Assembly (NCBI GenBank): GCA_001899085.1
Contig: MKVB01000001.1
Location: forward strand, 336,311-388,852
DNA: 52,542 nucleotides
Source: Devosia sp. 66-14
GTDB taxonomy: Bacteria; Pseudomonadota; Alphaproteobacteria; Rhizobiales; Devosiaceae
Direction: 5' to 3'
A model generated the notes under the pieces. It was not told the DNA's origin. It did no database searches and saw nothing but the letters and a program-made list of their open reading frames with translations. Shown here one piece after another: positions 11,172 to 19,301 of the stretch. Both the position numbers and the translations under genes were made by a program. Each line of letters starts with the position of its first letter. The stretch's first letter is position 1.

Positions 11172-11918
11172 ATGCTTACCGAAGCGTTAACGACTGACCC
11201 AGCTTGCGACACCGGGACCAAGCTGTTCCGTGCCGATGGCGTGCCGGTCGAGTGGCGAATCTCCGATGGGTACGTGCCCTATCCCGAAGCGCTGGAGGCG
11301 ATGAAGGCCCGCGCGGCGGCGGTGGCGGACGGAACGGCCAGCGAGCAGGTATGGCTGCTCGAGCACCCGCCGCTCTATACCGCCGGCACCTCGGCGGCGC
11401 CCGCGGACCTGCTGTCGCCCAACCGCTTTCCGGTCTACGACGCCGGCCGCGGCGGGCAGTACACCTATCACGGCCCCGGCCAGCGGGTGGTCTACGTCAT
11501 GCTCGATCTCCGCCAGCGGGGGCGCGACGTGCGTTGCCTGGTGCAGGGGCTAGAGGGGCTGATCATCGACACGCTCGCCGCCTTCAACATCCGGGGCGAG
11601 CGGCGTGACGGGCGGATCGGCGTCTGGGTGGCGCGCCCCGACAAGGGGCCGGGCCGCGAGGAAAAGGTGGCGGCGATCGGCGTGCGCGTCAGCCGCTGGG
11701 TCACCTTCCACGGCATTGCGATCAATGTGTCGCCGACCCTTTCACACTTCGATGGCATCGTGCCGTGCGGCATTTCCGACCAGGGCGTGACCAGTTTCGA
11801 GGATCTGGGACAGTTGGCCTCGATGACGGAAGTGGATGCTGCGCTGCGTGCGGCTTTCGAGCGTCGCTTCGGGCCGACGGCAGACCTGCGCCGTGAGGCC
11901 CTTGTCAGTGCCGCCTGA
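11172..11918 (+). CDS. lipB: octanoyl-[acyl-carrier-protein]:protein N-octanoyltransferase
   Basis: Transfers octanoate from acyl carrier protein to lipoyl domains, the first step of lipoate synthesis. Family signatures are visible: [17 protein letters not shown], the catalytic Lys165 in [10 protein letters not shown] and catalytic Cys199 in GIVPCGIS. At 248 residues the length is normal. ATG 11172 gives a short N-terminal lead before the domain. In-frame codons further upstream run into the divergent gene, so I did not use them. lipA is not nearby. Confidence 0.95.
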   Translation: MLTEALTTDPACDTGTKLFRADGVPVEWRISDGYVPYPEALEAMKARAAAVADGTASEQVWLLEHPPLYTAGTSAAPADLLSPNRFPVYDAGRGGQYTYHGPGQRVVYVMLDLRQRGRDVRCLVQGLEGLIIDTLAAFNIRGERRDGRIGVWVARPDKGPGREEKVAAIGVRVSRWVTFHGIAINVSPTLSHFDGIVPCGISDQGVTSFEDLGQLASMTEVDAALRAAFERRFGPTADLRREALVSAA

Positions 11919-11960
11919 CGCACGCATTTTCTCGGTGACCGATTCCATGGGGGTGAGGCC

Positions 11961-12428
11961 ATGACACTGGACGATCTCAAGAAAATCTTCCTCGGCCCGA
12001 CGCTGTTCCGGCTGGAGACGATCCTCTCGCCGCGACTGGTGCCGGTGCTTTACGCGACCGGGCTCGCGGCGCTGCTGCTGTGGTCGGTGGGCCACCTGTT
12101 CCAGAGCTTCGGCCGCAACTTCGGCGATGGCCTGTGGGGCATCCTCGAGATCGCGGTTTATGGCGCGCTGTTCCTGATCGCGCTGCGCATCGTGTGCGAA
12201 GTGCTGCTGGTGTTCTTCAAGGCCAATGAGACGGTGACCCGCACCGTCAGCCTCAGCCGCGTGCCGACTTCGTTGATCGACGAGGTGCGCGACGCCATCC
12301 ACGACATCGCCGAGGATGAACCGTACGACGACGAGACCAGCGAGGGCGCCGCGGCTGCCGATCCGACCACCCCGGCGGTGCGGCGGACCGCGAGGCGAAC
12401 CCCGCCCGCAGCCAAGCCGGACATCTGA
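11961..12428 (+). CDS. DUF4282 membrane protein
   Basis: 155 residues. After a short helix (DDLKKIFLGPTLFRLETILS) there are two membrane segments (about 28-48 and 62-88), the second containing the conserved LRIVCEVLLVFFKANE pattern of DUF4282. The last 45 residues are acidic, then Pro/Thr/Arg-rich and probably disordered. The role of the family is unknown. The gene follows lipB by 42 bases and ends just before a strong bidirectional terminator. Confidence 0.85.
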   Translation: MTLDDLKKIFLGPTLFRLETILSPRLVPVLYATGLAALLLWSVGHLFQSFGRNFGDGLWGILEIAVYGALFLIALRIVCEVLLVFFKANETVTRTVSLSRVPTSLIDEVRDAIHDIAEDEPYDDETSEGAAAADPTTPAVRRTARRTPPAAKPDI

Positions 12429-12433
12429 AACAG

Positions 12434-12462
12434 GAAAAGGCCGCCCCTGGGGCGGCCTTTTC
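12434..12462. terminator. bidirectional intrinsic terminator
   Basis: GAAAAGGCCGCCCC and GGGGCGGCCTTTTC form a near-complete palindrome. The A-rich and T-rich flanks make it a terminator on both strands, separating the convergent DUF4282 and DoxX genes. Confidence 0.9.
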
Positions 12463-12510
12463 GCTTGTGCTGCCATCCGCTCGGACGGAGGGTGCGCGAA
12501 CCGACGGGTT

Positions 12511-12942
12511 TCAGGCGGCAGCCAGGCTGCGCCGCGACTTCAGCACTTCGTCGACGCTCCAGGCGCCCGGACCGGCAAAGACGAGATAGAGGAAAATGAA
12601 GCAGAACAGCACGGCGCCGTCGCCGCCATTGGCGACCGGGATGATGTTGCCCTGCCCCATCATCGGCACGTGCACGAACCAGAACGCATAGGCCATCTGC
12701 CCGGCGAGGATGAACGCCACCGGACGAGTGAACACGCCGAGCAGAATGGCGAGGCCGCCGAACACTTCGAGCACCGCCGCCAGCCCCATCAGCGAGAACA
12801 GATCGAACCCGCCGCCACCCATCTGCGACGCCGGGAAGCCGAACATCTTCTGCGTGCCGTGGGCCATGAAGCAGAGTGCTGCGACGATGCGGAGGACCGC
12901 CAGCGCCTGCGGCTGGTAGCGGTTGAGGGCTTCGAGATTCAT
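12511..12942 (-). CDS. DoxX-family membrane protein
   Basis: 143-residue inner-membrane protein with four membrane segments. The first carries the RIVAALCFMAHGTQKMFG signature of DoxX, followed by GFDLFSLMGLAAVLEVFGGLAILLG. Family members have been linked to quinone reduction, thiosulfate oxidation or thiol stress; no specific partner is seen here. ATG 12942 follows AGGAAAAAG and precedes the conserved region. Upstream codons lengthen the frame to 13017 but add a basic, proline-rich stretch with no family resemblance. Confidence 0.88.
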   Translation of the reverse strand: MNLEALNRYQPQALAVLRIVAALCFMAHGTQKMFGFPASQMGGGGFDLFSLMGLAAVLEVFGGLAILLGVFTRPVAFILAGQMAYAFWFVHVPMMGQGNIIPVANGGDGAVLFCFIFLYLVFAGPGAWSVDEVLKSRRSLAAA

Positions 12943-13133
12943 CGGTCTTTTTCCTGCTGGACGCCTCGGAGGTGGGCGCATCGGAAACAAGAGCATCAGG
13001 CTCAGGATTCGGGTCAACTTACAGCTTGGTAACCTGACAGGCTCGTGATCACCCGTGATCAGGGCTGCTCTGCTTCCATCGCAGAGTGCCGATCATTGCT
13101 TTTTCCGCCGGTTTGGCGCATAGGCACGCGCCA

Positions 13134-14498
13134 ATGACACAAGCTCCGAAAATCGGCCTGGTCAGCCTCGGCTGCCCCAAGGCTCTCGTCGACTCCGAAC
13201 GCATCATGACGACGCTGCGCTCGCAGGGTTATTCGTTCTCGCGCGATTACGCGGGCGCGGACGTCGTGCTGGTCAACACCTGCGGCTTCCTCGACAGCGC
13301 CAAGAAGGAGAGCCTCGAGGCGATCGGCGAGGCCGTCGGCGCCAATGGGCGGGTTATCGTCACCGGCTGCCTCGGCGTCGAAGAAGAAATGATCCGCGCC
13401 ACCCATCCCAGCGTGCTCGCCGTCACCGGCCCGCACCAGTATGAGGATGTGGTCAACGCGGTGAACACCCATGTCCCGCCGGTGCCGAACAAGTTCGTCG
13501 ACCTGGTGCCGGAAGCCGGACTGAAGCTGACGCCGCGGCACTACGCCTACATGAAGATTTCCGAGGGCTGCAACAACCGCTGCACCTTCTGCATCATCCC
13601 GCAGATCCGCGGCGACCTGGCTTCCCGGCCGATCGCCTCGGTGCTCTACGAAGCCGAGCGGCTGGTGGCGACGGGCGTCAAGGAGATCATGGTGATCTCC
13701 CAGGACACCTCGGCCTACGGCCTCGATATCAAGTATCAGAGCTCGAAGTTCCGTGGCCGGGACATTGAAGCGCGCTTCCAGACCCTCGCCGAGGAACTGG
13801 GCAAGATGGATGTGTGGACCCGGCTCCACTACGTCTACCCCTACCCCCATGTCGACAGCGTCATCCCGCTGATGGCCGAGGGCAAGATCCTGCCCTACCT
13901 CGACATCCCGTTCCAGCACGCCGCCCCTTCGGTGCTGAAGGCGATGCGCCGCCCGGCCAACCAGGTGAAGACGCTCGACCGCATCAAGGCCTGGCGCGCC
14001 GTCGCGCCGGATCTGGCCATCCGCTCCAACTTCATCGTCGGCTTCCCGGGCGAGACCGAAGAGGATTTCGAGTTCCTGCTCGATTGGCTGGAAGAAGCCG
14101 AGATCGACCGCATCGGCTGCTTCGAGTACGAGCCGGTAACCGGCGCGCCTGCCAACGACATCGAAGGCATCGTCCCCGATGAGCTGAAGCGCGAGCGCTA
14201 CGAGCGGCTGATGGAAGTGGCGCAGGACATTTCGGCGCATGTGTTGTCGAAAAAGGTCGGCCGTACCATCGACGTTCTGGTCGACGACGTCGAGCCCGAT
14301 ACCGGCCGCGCCATCGGGCGCAGCCAGTGGGATGCGCCCGAGATCGACGGCACAGTCATCATCCACGAGGCCGACGGCATCAAGGTCGGCGACAAGCTGT
14401 CGGTGCTGGTCACCGACTCCGATGAGTACGACCTGTTCGCCGTGCCTTCCGCCGTCGCCGCCAAGGATGACAGCCAGTCCGCCGTCGTCGCCGGCTGA
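13134..14498 (+). CDS. rimO: ribosomal protein uS12 methylthiotransferase
   Basis: Radical-SAM enzyme that adds a methylthio group to Asp88/89 of ribosomal protein S12. Three parts are in order: N-terminal methylthiotransferase domain with Cys14, Cys50 and a third Cys in VTGCLG that hold the auxiliary iron-sulfur cluster; the radical-SAM motif GCNNRCTFC (Cys146, 150, 153); and a C-terminal TRAM domain. The motif CxxxRCTFC and [12 protein letters not shown] separate RimO from MiaB. ATG 13134 is where homology starts; GTG 13086 adds 16 unlikely residues. The stop overlaps folP by one base. Confidence 0.96.
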   Translation: MTQAPKIGLVSLGCPKALVDSERIMTTLRSQGYSFSRDYAGADVVLVNTCGFLDSAKKESLEAIGEAVGANGRVIVTGCLGVEEEMIRATHPSVLAVTGPHQYEDVVNAVNTHVPPVPNKFVDLVPEAGLKLTPRHYAYMKISEGCNNRCTFCIIPQIRGDLASRPIASVLYEAERLVATGVKEIMVISQDTSAYGLDIKYQSSKFRGRDIEARFQTLAEELGKMDVWTRLHYVYPYPHVDSVIPLMAEGKILPYLDIPFQHAAPSVLKAMRRPANQVKTLDRIKAWRAVAPDLAIRSNFIVGFPGETEEDFEFLLDWLEEAEIDRIGCFEYEPVTGAPANDIEGIVPDELKRERYERLMEVAQDISAHVLSKKVGRTIDVLVDDVEPDTGRAIGRSQWDAPEIDGTVIIHEADGIKVGDKLSVLVTDSDEYDLFAVPSAVAAKDDSQSAVVAG

Positions 14499-15352
14499 TG
14501 CCTGTGCATCGCGAGTATGAGCTGGCGCCCGCTGGCGCCACGCTGCGGCTTGGCCGCAGGGCCCGGCTGATGGGTATCCTCAACGTCACGCCCGACAGCT
14601 TTTCCGATGGCGGGCGCTTCGATGCGGTGCCGGCGGCGCTGGGCCAGGCCCGCCGCATGCTGGCCGAGGGCGCCGACATCATCGACATCGGCGGCGAGAG
14701 CACGCGACCGGGCGCCGCGGAAGTCTCGGCCGCCGACGAGCTGGCTCGGGTGCTGCCGGCTATTGCGGCGCTGCGCGCTGACGGTATCGTGGCGCCGATC
14801 TCGATCGACACGTACAAGGCCGAGGTGGCCGAGCAGGCGATTGCCGCCGGAGCCACCATCATCAACGACGTCCATGGCCTGCAGCGCGAGCCGGAGCTGG
14901 CTGCCGTGGCGGCCTCACGCGGGGTCCCGCTGGTGGTGATGCATTGGGACAAGGCGCGCGACGCCAGTCGCGACGTGATGGCTGAAATGGCGCGCTACTT
15001 CGAGGTGACGCTTCGCATCGCCGACGAGGCGGGCGTCGCCCCCTCCGGTATCGTGCTCGATCCCGGCTTTGGTTTCGCCAAGTCTCTCAGCGAGAACTAC
15101 GAGATTCTGCACCGGCTACCCGAACTGGTGGCACTCGGCTTTCCGGTGCTGGTCGGCACGTCGCGCAAGTCGATGATCGGCAGACTGCTCGACGTGCCTG
15201 CCGACGAACGGCTGGCAGGCACGGTTGCGACTTCGGTGCTTGGCTACACTGCCGGCGCGCATCTCTTCCGGGTCCACGACATCCGGCCCAACCGCGATGC
15301 CTTGCGCGTCGCTGAAGCGGCCCTGTATGGACCGCAAGACCAGGACTCCTGA
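14498..15352 (+). CDS. folP: dihydropteroate synthase
   Basis: Joins dihydropterin pyrophosphate and p-aminobenzoate, the target step of sulfonamides. The 284-residue TIM barrel has GILNVTPDSFSDGG near the start, DIGGESTRPGA, the NDVHG strand and the LVGTSRKSM loop. It starts at an ATG overlapping the rimO stop (TGATG) and is followed directly by folB and folK, so the last three genes form a folate operon translationally coupled to rimO. Confidence 0.96.
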   Translation: MPVHREYELAPAGATLRLGRRARLMGILNVTPDSFSDGGRFDAVPAALGQARRMLAEGADIIDIGGESTRPGAAEVSAADELARVLPAIAALRADGIVAPISIDTYKAEVAEQAIAAGATIINDVHGLQREPELAAVAASRGVPLVVMHWDKARDASRDVMAEMARYFEVTLRIADEAGVAPSGIVLDPGFGFAKSLSENYEILHRLPELVALGFPVLVGTSRKSMIGRLLDVPADERLAGTVATSVLGYTAGAHLFRVHDIRPNRDALRVAEAALYGPQDQDS

Positions 15353-15353
15353 C

Positions 15354-15740
15354 GTGACCAGAGACTTCGACGGCGACCGCATCATCCTCAGGGACCTGGG
15401 GTTCTTCGGCTATCACGGGGTGATGCCCGAGGAAGCGGTGCTGGGGCAGCGTTTCTTCGTCGATCTGGTCTGCGGCGCCGACCTCGGCGAGGCCGGACGC
15501 AGCGACGAGCTCGGGCACTCGATCTCCTATGCCGAGATCTATGAAGTGGCCAAGGCGGCGTTCGAGGAGCGCCGGTTCAAGCTGATCGAGGCGGTGGGGC
15601 AGCATATCGTCGACCGCTTGTTCGAGACCTTCCCCGCCATCCGCTGGATCGAGGTGCGAGTGAAAAAGCCCTCGGCCCCCATCGCCATGGTGGCCGGCGA
15701 GGCCGCCATCGAGTTACACCGTCACCGGGACGCACGCTGA
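15354..15740 (+). CDS. folB: dihydroneopterin aldolase
   Basis: Cleaves dihydroneopterin to 6-hydroxymethyl-dihydropterin and glycolaldehyde. The sequence shows the family core: LRDLGFFGYHGVMPEE with the substrate Glu, HSISYAEIYEV and FKLIEAVGQHI, then a strand with VKKPSAP. I chose GTG 15354, one base after the folP stop and eight bases after AGGA, which gives 128 residues. ATG 15327 would overlap folP and add nine residues. The stop overlaps folK. Confidence 0.94.
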   Translation: MTRDFDGDRIILRDLGFFGYHGVMPEEAVLGQRFFVDLVCGADLGEAGRSDELGHSISYAEIYEVAKAAFEERRFKLIEAVGQHIVDRLFETFPAIRWIEVRVKKPSAPIAMVAGEAAIELHRHRDAR

Positions 15741-16198
15741 TGGCACGCGCGTGGCTTGGCCTCGGCGCCAATATCGGAGACCCGCCGGCCCAGGTTCGCG
15801 AGGCGGTGGAGCGGCTCAACGCCTGGCCGGGCGTCACCGTCACAGCGCAGTCCTCGATGCTGATCACCAAACCCTGGGGCAAGACCGACCAGCCGGATTT
15901 TTCCAACATGGTGGTGGAAGTCGAGACGAGCCTCACGCCGCTCGAGCTGCTGGATGCCTGCCTCGGCATCGAGCGCGAGATGGGGCGGGTGCGGGACATT
16001 CGCTGGGGACCGAGGCGGATCGACATCGACGTCGTCGCCTATGAGCGGCTGGAACTCGACACCGAGCGCCTGCACGTGCCGCACCGATATGCGCATGAGC
16101 GCGACTTCGTGCTGGCCCCGCTGCGCGAGATCGCGCCCGAGGTGGCGGAGTGGATCGTCGGGCGGGACCCCGTGCGTGTGGCCCCAGCCCAGCCTTAA
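15740..16198 (+). CDS. folK: 2-amino-4-hydroxy-6-hydroxymethyldihydropteridine diphosphokinase
   Basis: Pyrophosphokinase supplying the substrate for FolP. The 152 residues carry LGLGANIGDP at the start, the FSNMVVEVET strand, the ATP/Mg loop GPRRIDIDV and the HRYAHERDFVLAPL signature. The usual PHPR reads PHRY here, a small change at the substrate-side loop. It overlaps folB by one base and is last in the run; a palindromic repeat element starts at its stop codon. Confidence 0.95.
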   Translation: MARAWLGLGANIGDPPAQVREAVERLNAWPGVTVTAQSSMLITKPWGKTDQPDFSNMVVEVETSLTPLELLDACLGIEREMGRVRDIRWGPRRIDIDVVAYERLELDTERLHVPHRYAHERDFVLAPLREIAPEVAEWIVGRDPVRVAPAQP

Positions 16199-16199
16199 T

Positions 16200-16290
16200 C
16201 CCCCATCGGGCGGAGGGAGACGAAAGAACCGCTGCGCCAGCATGCGTCTGCCTCCCTCTTGTGGAGAGGGAGCAAGGGTGGAGATGGCCG
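16200..16290. repeat. palindromic intergenic element, copy A
   Basis: The spacer between convergent folK and the ATP12 gene holds an imperfect inverted structure. CCTCCCTCTTGTGGAGAGGG forms a hairpin near 16251-16270, and GGGAGACG near 16216 pairs in style with CGTCTGCCTCCC near 16244. The core with CTGCGCCAGC resembles the core of the element at 48888-49001 (CCAGCGCCAG). This looks like a dispersed intergenic palindrome of rhizobial type. It may also end transcription from either side. Confidence 0.6.
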
Positions 16291-16309
16291 CAAGCTCCGA
16301 GGGCCGCGC

Positions 16310-17086
16310 CTAGCCCCGCACCAGCTCCAGCACCCGCACCGCGGCGTCGAATTCCAGCTGCCGCTTGGCGCGGCGCTCGGTGGCTTCCTCGACCGCGCCC
16401 CACAGGCGGATATTGTAGTCCTCGTCGACATGGGCGGCCGTCCACACCTCTTCCGGCGTCAGCAGGCCCTCACGCAGGGCGATGCTGAGCAGCCCCGAGC
16501 CGGTGATGCCGGTGAGCGAGTTGAGCGCCACCGCCTCGATCAGTTCGGCGTCGGCCAGCGACAGGCGCAGCCGCTCGAGTGTCGGGGCCGGCTGCGGCTG
16601 GTGCAGGATGCCGATGGTGGGTTGGAAGCCGATCTCGAAGTGGCGGGCGAGGGTAACCAGCACCGCGTCCCACACCCGCTCCTGCTCGGCCACCAGCTCG
16701 CGGGGCGTGTCGGCGCGGTAAAGCAACAGGTCGTTGCCCGAGTACTTGACGATCTCCTCGCGCAGCGCCTCCACCCGTTCATAGCCGGCCTCGACCGCCG
16801 AGTTGATCAGGCGGACCACCGGCATGGTCTTGGGGTCGATGAATTCCTGCTGCGCCGCCCACTCCTCGGCCATGGCCGCGGCGACCGCCTGGTACGGCAC
16901 CACCACCGGTTTCTGCGCCGGGGTGCGCGGGGTCTTGCCGTCGAGCGTCACTGCGAAGCCGCCGACGGCCGAGCCGACCCCGACCTCCTTGTAGAAGCGC
17001 TTGGGGAGCTCGACCTTGTTGAGGTGCTGGGCTCGGCCGTAGCCGTCGTCGCGGTGCTTGTCGGCGTCTTCGAGGAACTCGCGCAT
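16310..17086 (-). CDS. ATP12-family chaperone for F1-ATPase assembly
   Basis: 258-residue homologue of mitochondrial ATP12, which protects F1 alpha subunit before assembly. It is present in alphaproteobacteria but absent from most other bacteria. Visible features are RFYKEVGV near the start, VTLDGKTPRTPAQKPVVVP and AEEWAAQ, the acidic/polar helix SGNDLLLYRAD, and HFEIGFQPTIG toward the C-terminus. ATG 17086 overlaps the previous stop (TGATG) with GGAGG five bases upstream, so GTG 17089 is not the start. It is last in a minus-strand run with two HAD genes and rluC. Confidence 0.93.
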   Translation of the reverse strand: MREFLEDADKHRDDGYGRAQHLNKVELPKRFYKEVGVGSAVGGFAVTLDGKTPRTPAQKPVVVPYQAVAAAMAEEWAAQQEFIDPKTMPVVRLINSAVEAGYERVEALREEIVKYSGNDLLLYRADTPRELVAEQERVWDAVLVTLARHFEIGFQPTIGILHQPQPAPTLERLRLSLADAELIEAVALNSLTGITGSGLLSIALREGLLTPEEVWTAAHVDEDYNIRLWGAVEEATERRAKRQLEFDAAVRVLELVRG

Positions 17087-17745
17087 CACGCCTCCAGCAG
17101 CTTGTTTACGGCGTCGACCAGCTGATCCATGCGGTGGATGACGAGGTGCGCGCCCGCGGCCTCGAGATCGGCTACCGAGTGATAGCCCCAGCTGACGCCG
17201 AGCGCCTTGACCCCGGCGTTGCGGGCCATCTTCATGTCATGCGACGTGTCGCCGATCATTACGGTGGCTTCGCGGCCGATGCCGGCTTTGTTCATCGCCG
17301 TCTCGATCATCTGCGGATCGGGCTTGCCGCGATTATGGGCCGGCGTCTGGATCGAGTTGAACCGGCCGATGATCTCGTGCCGCTCCAGCAGCGTAATGGC
17401 CCCGGCATGGCCCTTGCCGGTGGCAACGGCGAGGATGGTTTCAGGGTCGGCCTGCAGACGGTCGAGCGCATCGAGGGCGCCTTCGAACATCGGCTCGCGG
17501 GCGAGGCCGGCCTTCTGCAGATAGGTGGCGCGGTAGGCATTGAGGATCACATCGATCCGGTCGCTGTCGACGCCAGGCGCCAGGATCCCCATGGCATCGC
17601 GGGCGGTAATGCCGGAGATCGAGCGGATCGCGTCGTCGGTCGGGATCTCCTGCCCCACCGAGGCAAAGGATTCACGGACCGTCTCGATGATCAGCGCTTC
17701 GGAATTGATCAGTGTGCCATCGAGATCGAAGACGACGAGCCGCAT
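17086..17745 (-). CDS. HAD-superfamily phosphatase, tandem copy 1
   Basis: 219-residue subfamily IA haloacid dehalogenase-like phosphatase. Motif I is DLDGT with Asp at 7 and 9, motif II is the Thr in AVATGKG, motif III is the Lys in RGKPDP and motif IV is GDTSHDM. A helical cap lies between motifs I and II. It resembles phosphoglycolate-type phosphatases that sit beside rluC in rhizobia; the substrate is not known. About two fifths of residues match the neighbour at 17849-18511, so they are old tandem duplicates. It is coupled to the ATP12 gene. Confidence 0.9.
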   Translation of the reverse strand: MRLVVFDLDGTLINSEALIIETVRESFASVGQEIPTDDAIRSISGITARDAMGILAPGVDSDRIDVILNAYRATYLQKAGLAREPMFEGALDALDRLQADPETILAVATGKGHAGAITLLERHEIIGRFNSIQTPAHNRGKPDPQMIETAMNKAGIGREATVMIGDTSHDMKMARNAGVKALGVSWGYHSVADLEAAGAHLVIHRMDQLVDAVNKLLEA

Positions 17746-17759
17746 CGGCAGAACTCCAG

Positions 17760-17804
17760 TTAGGCCCGCTCAGAACCACAATTCTCGGGGCGTGTCACGC
17801 CCCG
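17760..17804. repeat. intergenic motif upstream of HAD copy 1
   Basis: Holds AGGCCCGCTCAGAACC followed by the hairpin CGGGGCGTG-T-CACGCCCCG (17786-17804). A related block with CGGCCCGTTCAGAACC and a GC hairpin precedes HAD copy 2 at 18527-18573, so the spacer was probably copied with the gene. No T-run follows, so it is not a classical terminator; processing or attenuation is possible. Confidence 0.55.
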
Positions 17805-17848
17805 CAAAGGCATAGCCCGCGATCATAGGAGAACGGTACCGACCATTG

Positions 17849-18511
17849 CTATTCCAGCACGCGCTCGATCGCGGCATCGAGCTCGGAATAGTCGTGGATC
17901 AGGGTCCCTGCCCCGGCTTTCAGCAGGTCGGCCGCATCGTGATAGCCCCAGCTGACGCCGATCGAGCGCACCTTGGCGGCGCGCGCCAACTCCATGTCGA
18001 ACACCGTGTCGCCCACCATAACCGTCTGGTTGGGAGCGGCACCGGTCTCCTCCATGGCGCTCAGCAGCATGCCGGGATGCGGCTTCGACGGGTTGTGGTC
18101 GGGCGTCTGCAGGGTGGTGAAGTGCCCGGTGATCCGATGATTTTCGAGAATGCGGGCGACGCCCGTCAGGCCCTTGCCGGTGGCAATGCCGAGGACAGTC
18201 CCCTTCTGTTCGCGTAACCGGTCCAGCGCCTCGCGGGCGCCCGGATAGAGCGGTTCACGGTCGAACTCGTGCTCGAGCGACGCCTTGTAGAAGCTCTTGT
18301 ACTGCCCGACGATGCCTTCGATCACATCGATATCGTCGGTGCCGGCGAGCTGGCCTACCGCCACGGGCAGCGATAGCCCGATGATCTGCCGAACCTGCGC
18401 CGGCGTCGGCGCCGGCAGGTCGAGCGAGCGGAACGCCGACCCCATGTGCTCTGAAATGAGCGCCTGGGTATCGATCAGTGTTCCATCCATGTCGAAGACG
18501 ATGAGCCGCAC
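17849..18511 (-). CDS. HAD-superfamily phosphatase, tandem copy 2
   Basis: 220 residues with the same four HAD motifs as its neighbour: DMDGT, GIATGKG, the SKPHPG lysine and GDTVFDMELA, with a helical cap. Shared stretches such as TGKG, SWGYH and TPDHN/TPAHN show common descent with the gene at 17086. The start is GTG 18511, where the conserved RLIVFDMDGTL begins; a longer open frame upstream has no conserved content. It is either the ancestral rluC-linked phosphatase or the copy; the two may have split substrates. Confidence 0.88.
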   Translation of the reverse strand: MRLIVFDMDGTLIDTQALISEHMGSAFRSLDLPAPTPAQVRQIIGLSLPVAVGQLAGTDDIDVIEGIVGQYKSFYKASLEHEFDREPLYPGAREALDRLREQKGTVLGIATGKGLTGVARILENHRITGHFTTLQTPDHNPSKPHPGMLLSAMEETGAAPNQTVMVGDTVFDMELARAAKVRSIGVSWGYHDAADLLKAGAGTLIHDYSELDAAIERVLE

Positions 18512-18526
18512 GGGAGGTCCCCTAAG

Positions 18527-18573
18527 TTCGGCCCGTTCAGAACCGTAAGACGCAGGGCGGGTCACGCCCTGCG
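18527..18573. repeat. intergenic motif upstream of HAD copy 2
   Basis: Contains CGGCCCGTTCAGAACC and the hairpin CGCAGGGCG-GGTCA-CGCCCTGCG (18551-18573), matching the order of elements at 17760-17804. Located between the secreted-protein gene and HAD copy 2. Confidence 0.55.
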
Positions 18574-18587
18574 CCATTGGTTGAAGT

Positions 18588-19217
18588 TTACATCGCGGCG
18601 AAGCAGTAGAGAAGGCCCGCGCCGCCCGTGCCGACCAGGTTCTCCTGGCTGCAGCCGCGCGATGGATGCGAGGAGTTCCAGGACTTGGCCGCGTCGGAAT
18701 CATCGAGGCCGGTGCGGTCGGAGTGACCGACCATGGCGCTGCCTTCGCCGTTCAGCGTCCAGTCGCCACAGGTCTGGCCGGCGGCCAGCGTGCCGTCCGG
18801 ATTGGAACCCGTGAGGATATCATGCTGGTTCGGCGTATCACCGCGACCATTCACGACGGCGCCTGTTTCGGTCAGGGCCGTCGCCTTGGTCAGCTTGTTG
18901 TCGGCGCTGTGGAGGTTGGCGACATCGGTGGCGATCACCTCGCCCTTGAAGTTCTGCCACGGCCCGGCGCCGATCCGGTCCTTGGCGTTCACCCCTTCGG
19001 CGCTGAGATAGGCTTTCCAGGTCTTGCCGGTAGAGCCGGCGGCTTCCGCCAGCTTGGTGCAATGGGCATCTGCCCCGTCGAGGCCGCCGAGATTGGCGCC
19101 ATCTCCGACACCGACGCTGGTGACGAAGAAGGTCATGGTGGTCGCGTCCTGCGCAATGGCCGGTGCAGCAATGGCGAGGGTCGCCGCGGTGGCTGCGGCG
19201 ATAACGATCGTTTTCAT
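18588..19217 (-). CDS. secreted lectin-like (DUF1554-like) protein
   Basis: 209 residues: a clear Sec signal peptide (MKTIVIAAATAATLAIAAPAIAQ cleaved after AQ), then a globular domain with FFVTSVGVGDGANLGGLDGA, HCTKLAEAAG, TWKAYLS, NGRGDTPNQHDILTGS and a C-terminal SRGCSQENLVGTGGAGLLYCFAA. Four cysteines in the mature part could make two disulfides, as in C-type-lectin-like folds. I recall similar proteins labelled lectin or DUF1554 in rhizobia; no function is proven. ATG 19217 follows GGGAG; the ATG two codons earlier is too close to it. It interrupts the usual rluC-HAD neighbourhood. Confidence 0.75.
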   Translation of the reverse strand: MKTIVIAAATAATLAIAAPAIAQDATTMTFFVTSVGVGDGANLGGLDGADAHCTKLAEAAGSTGKTWKAYLSAEGVNAKDRIGAGPWQNFKGEVIATDVANLHSADNKLTKATALTETGAVVNGRGDTPNQHDILTGSNPDGTLAAGQTCGDWTLNGEGSAMVGHSDRTGLDDSDAAKSWNSSHPSRGCSQENLVGTGGAGLLYCFAAM

Positions 19218-19301
19218 TGGCATCTCCCTGTGCGCCCGGAATGGGCCGCAACAGGTGAACACGCGACGCCGGTATTTCGTCCGGCGCTCGCGGCGATTTG
19301 A

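Noticed and set aside
13040-13065. CGTGATCA repeated twice before rimO as an operator
   Set aside because: The repeat is short, and TGATCA is itself palindromic; without more copies it is not convincing.
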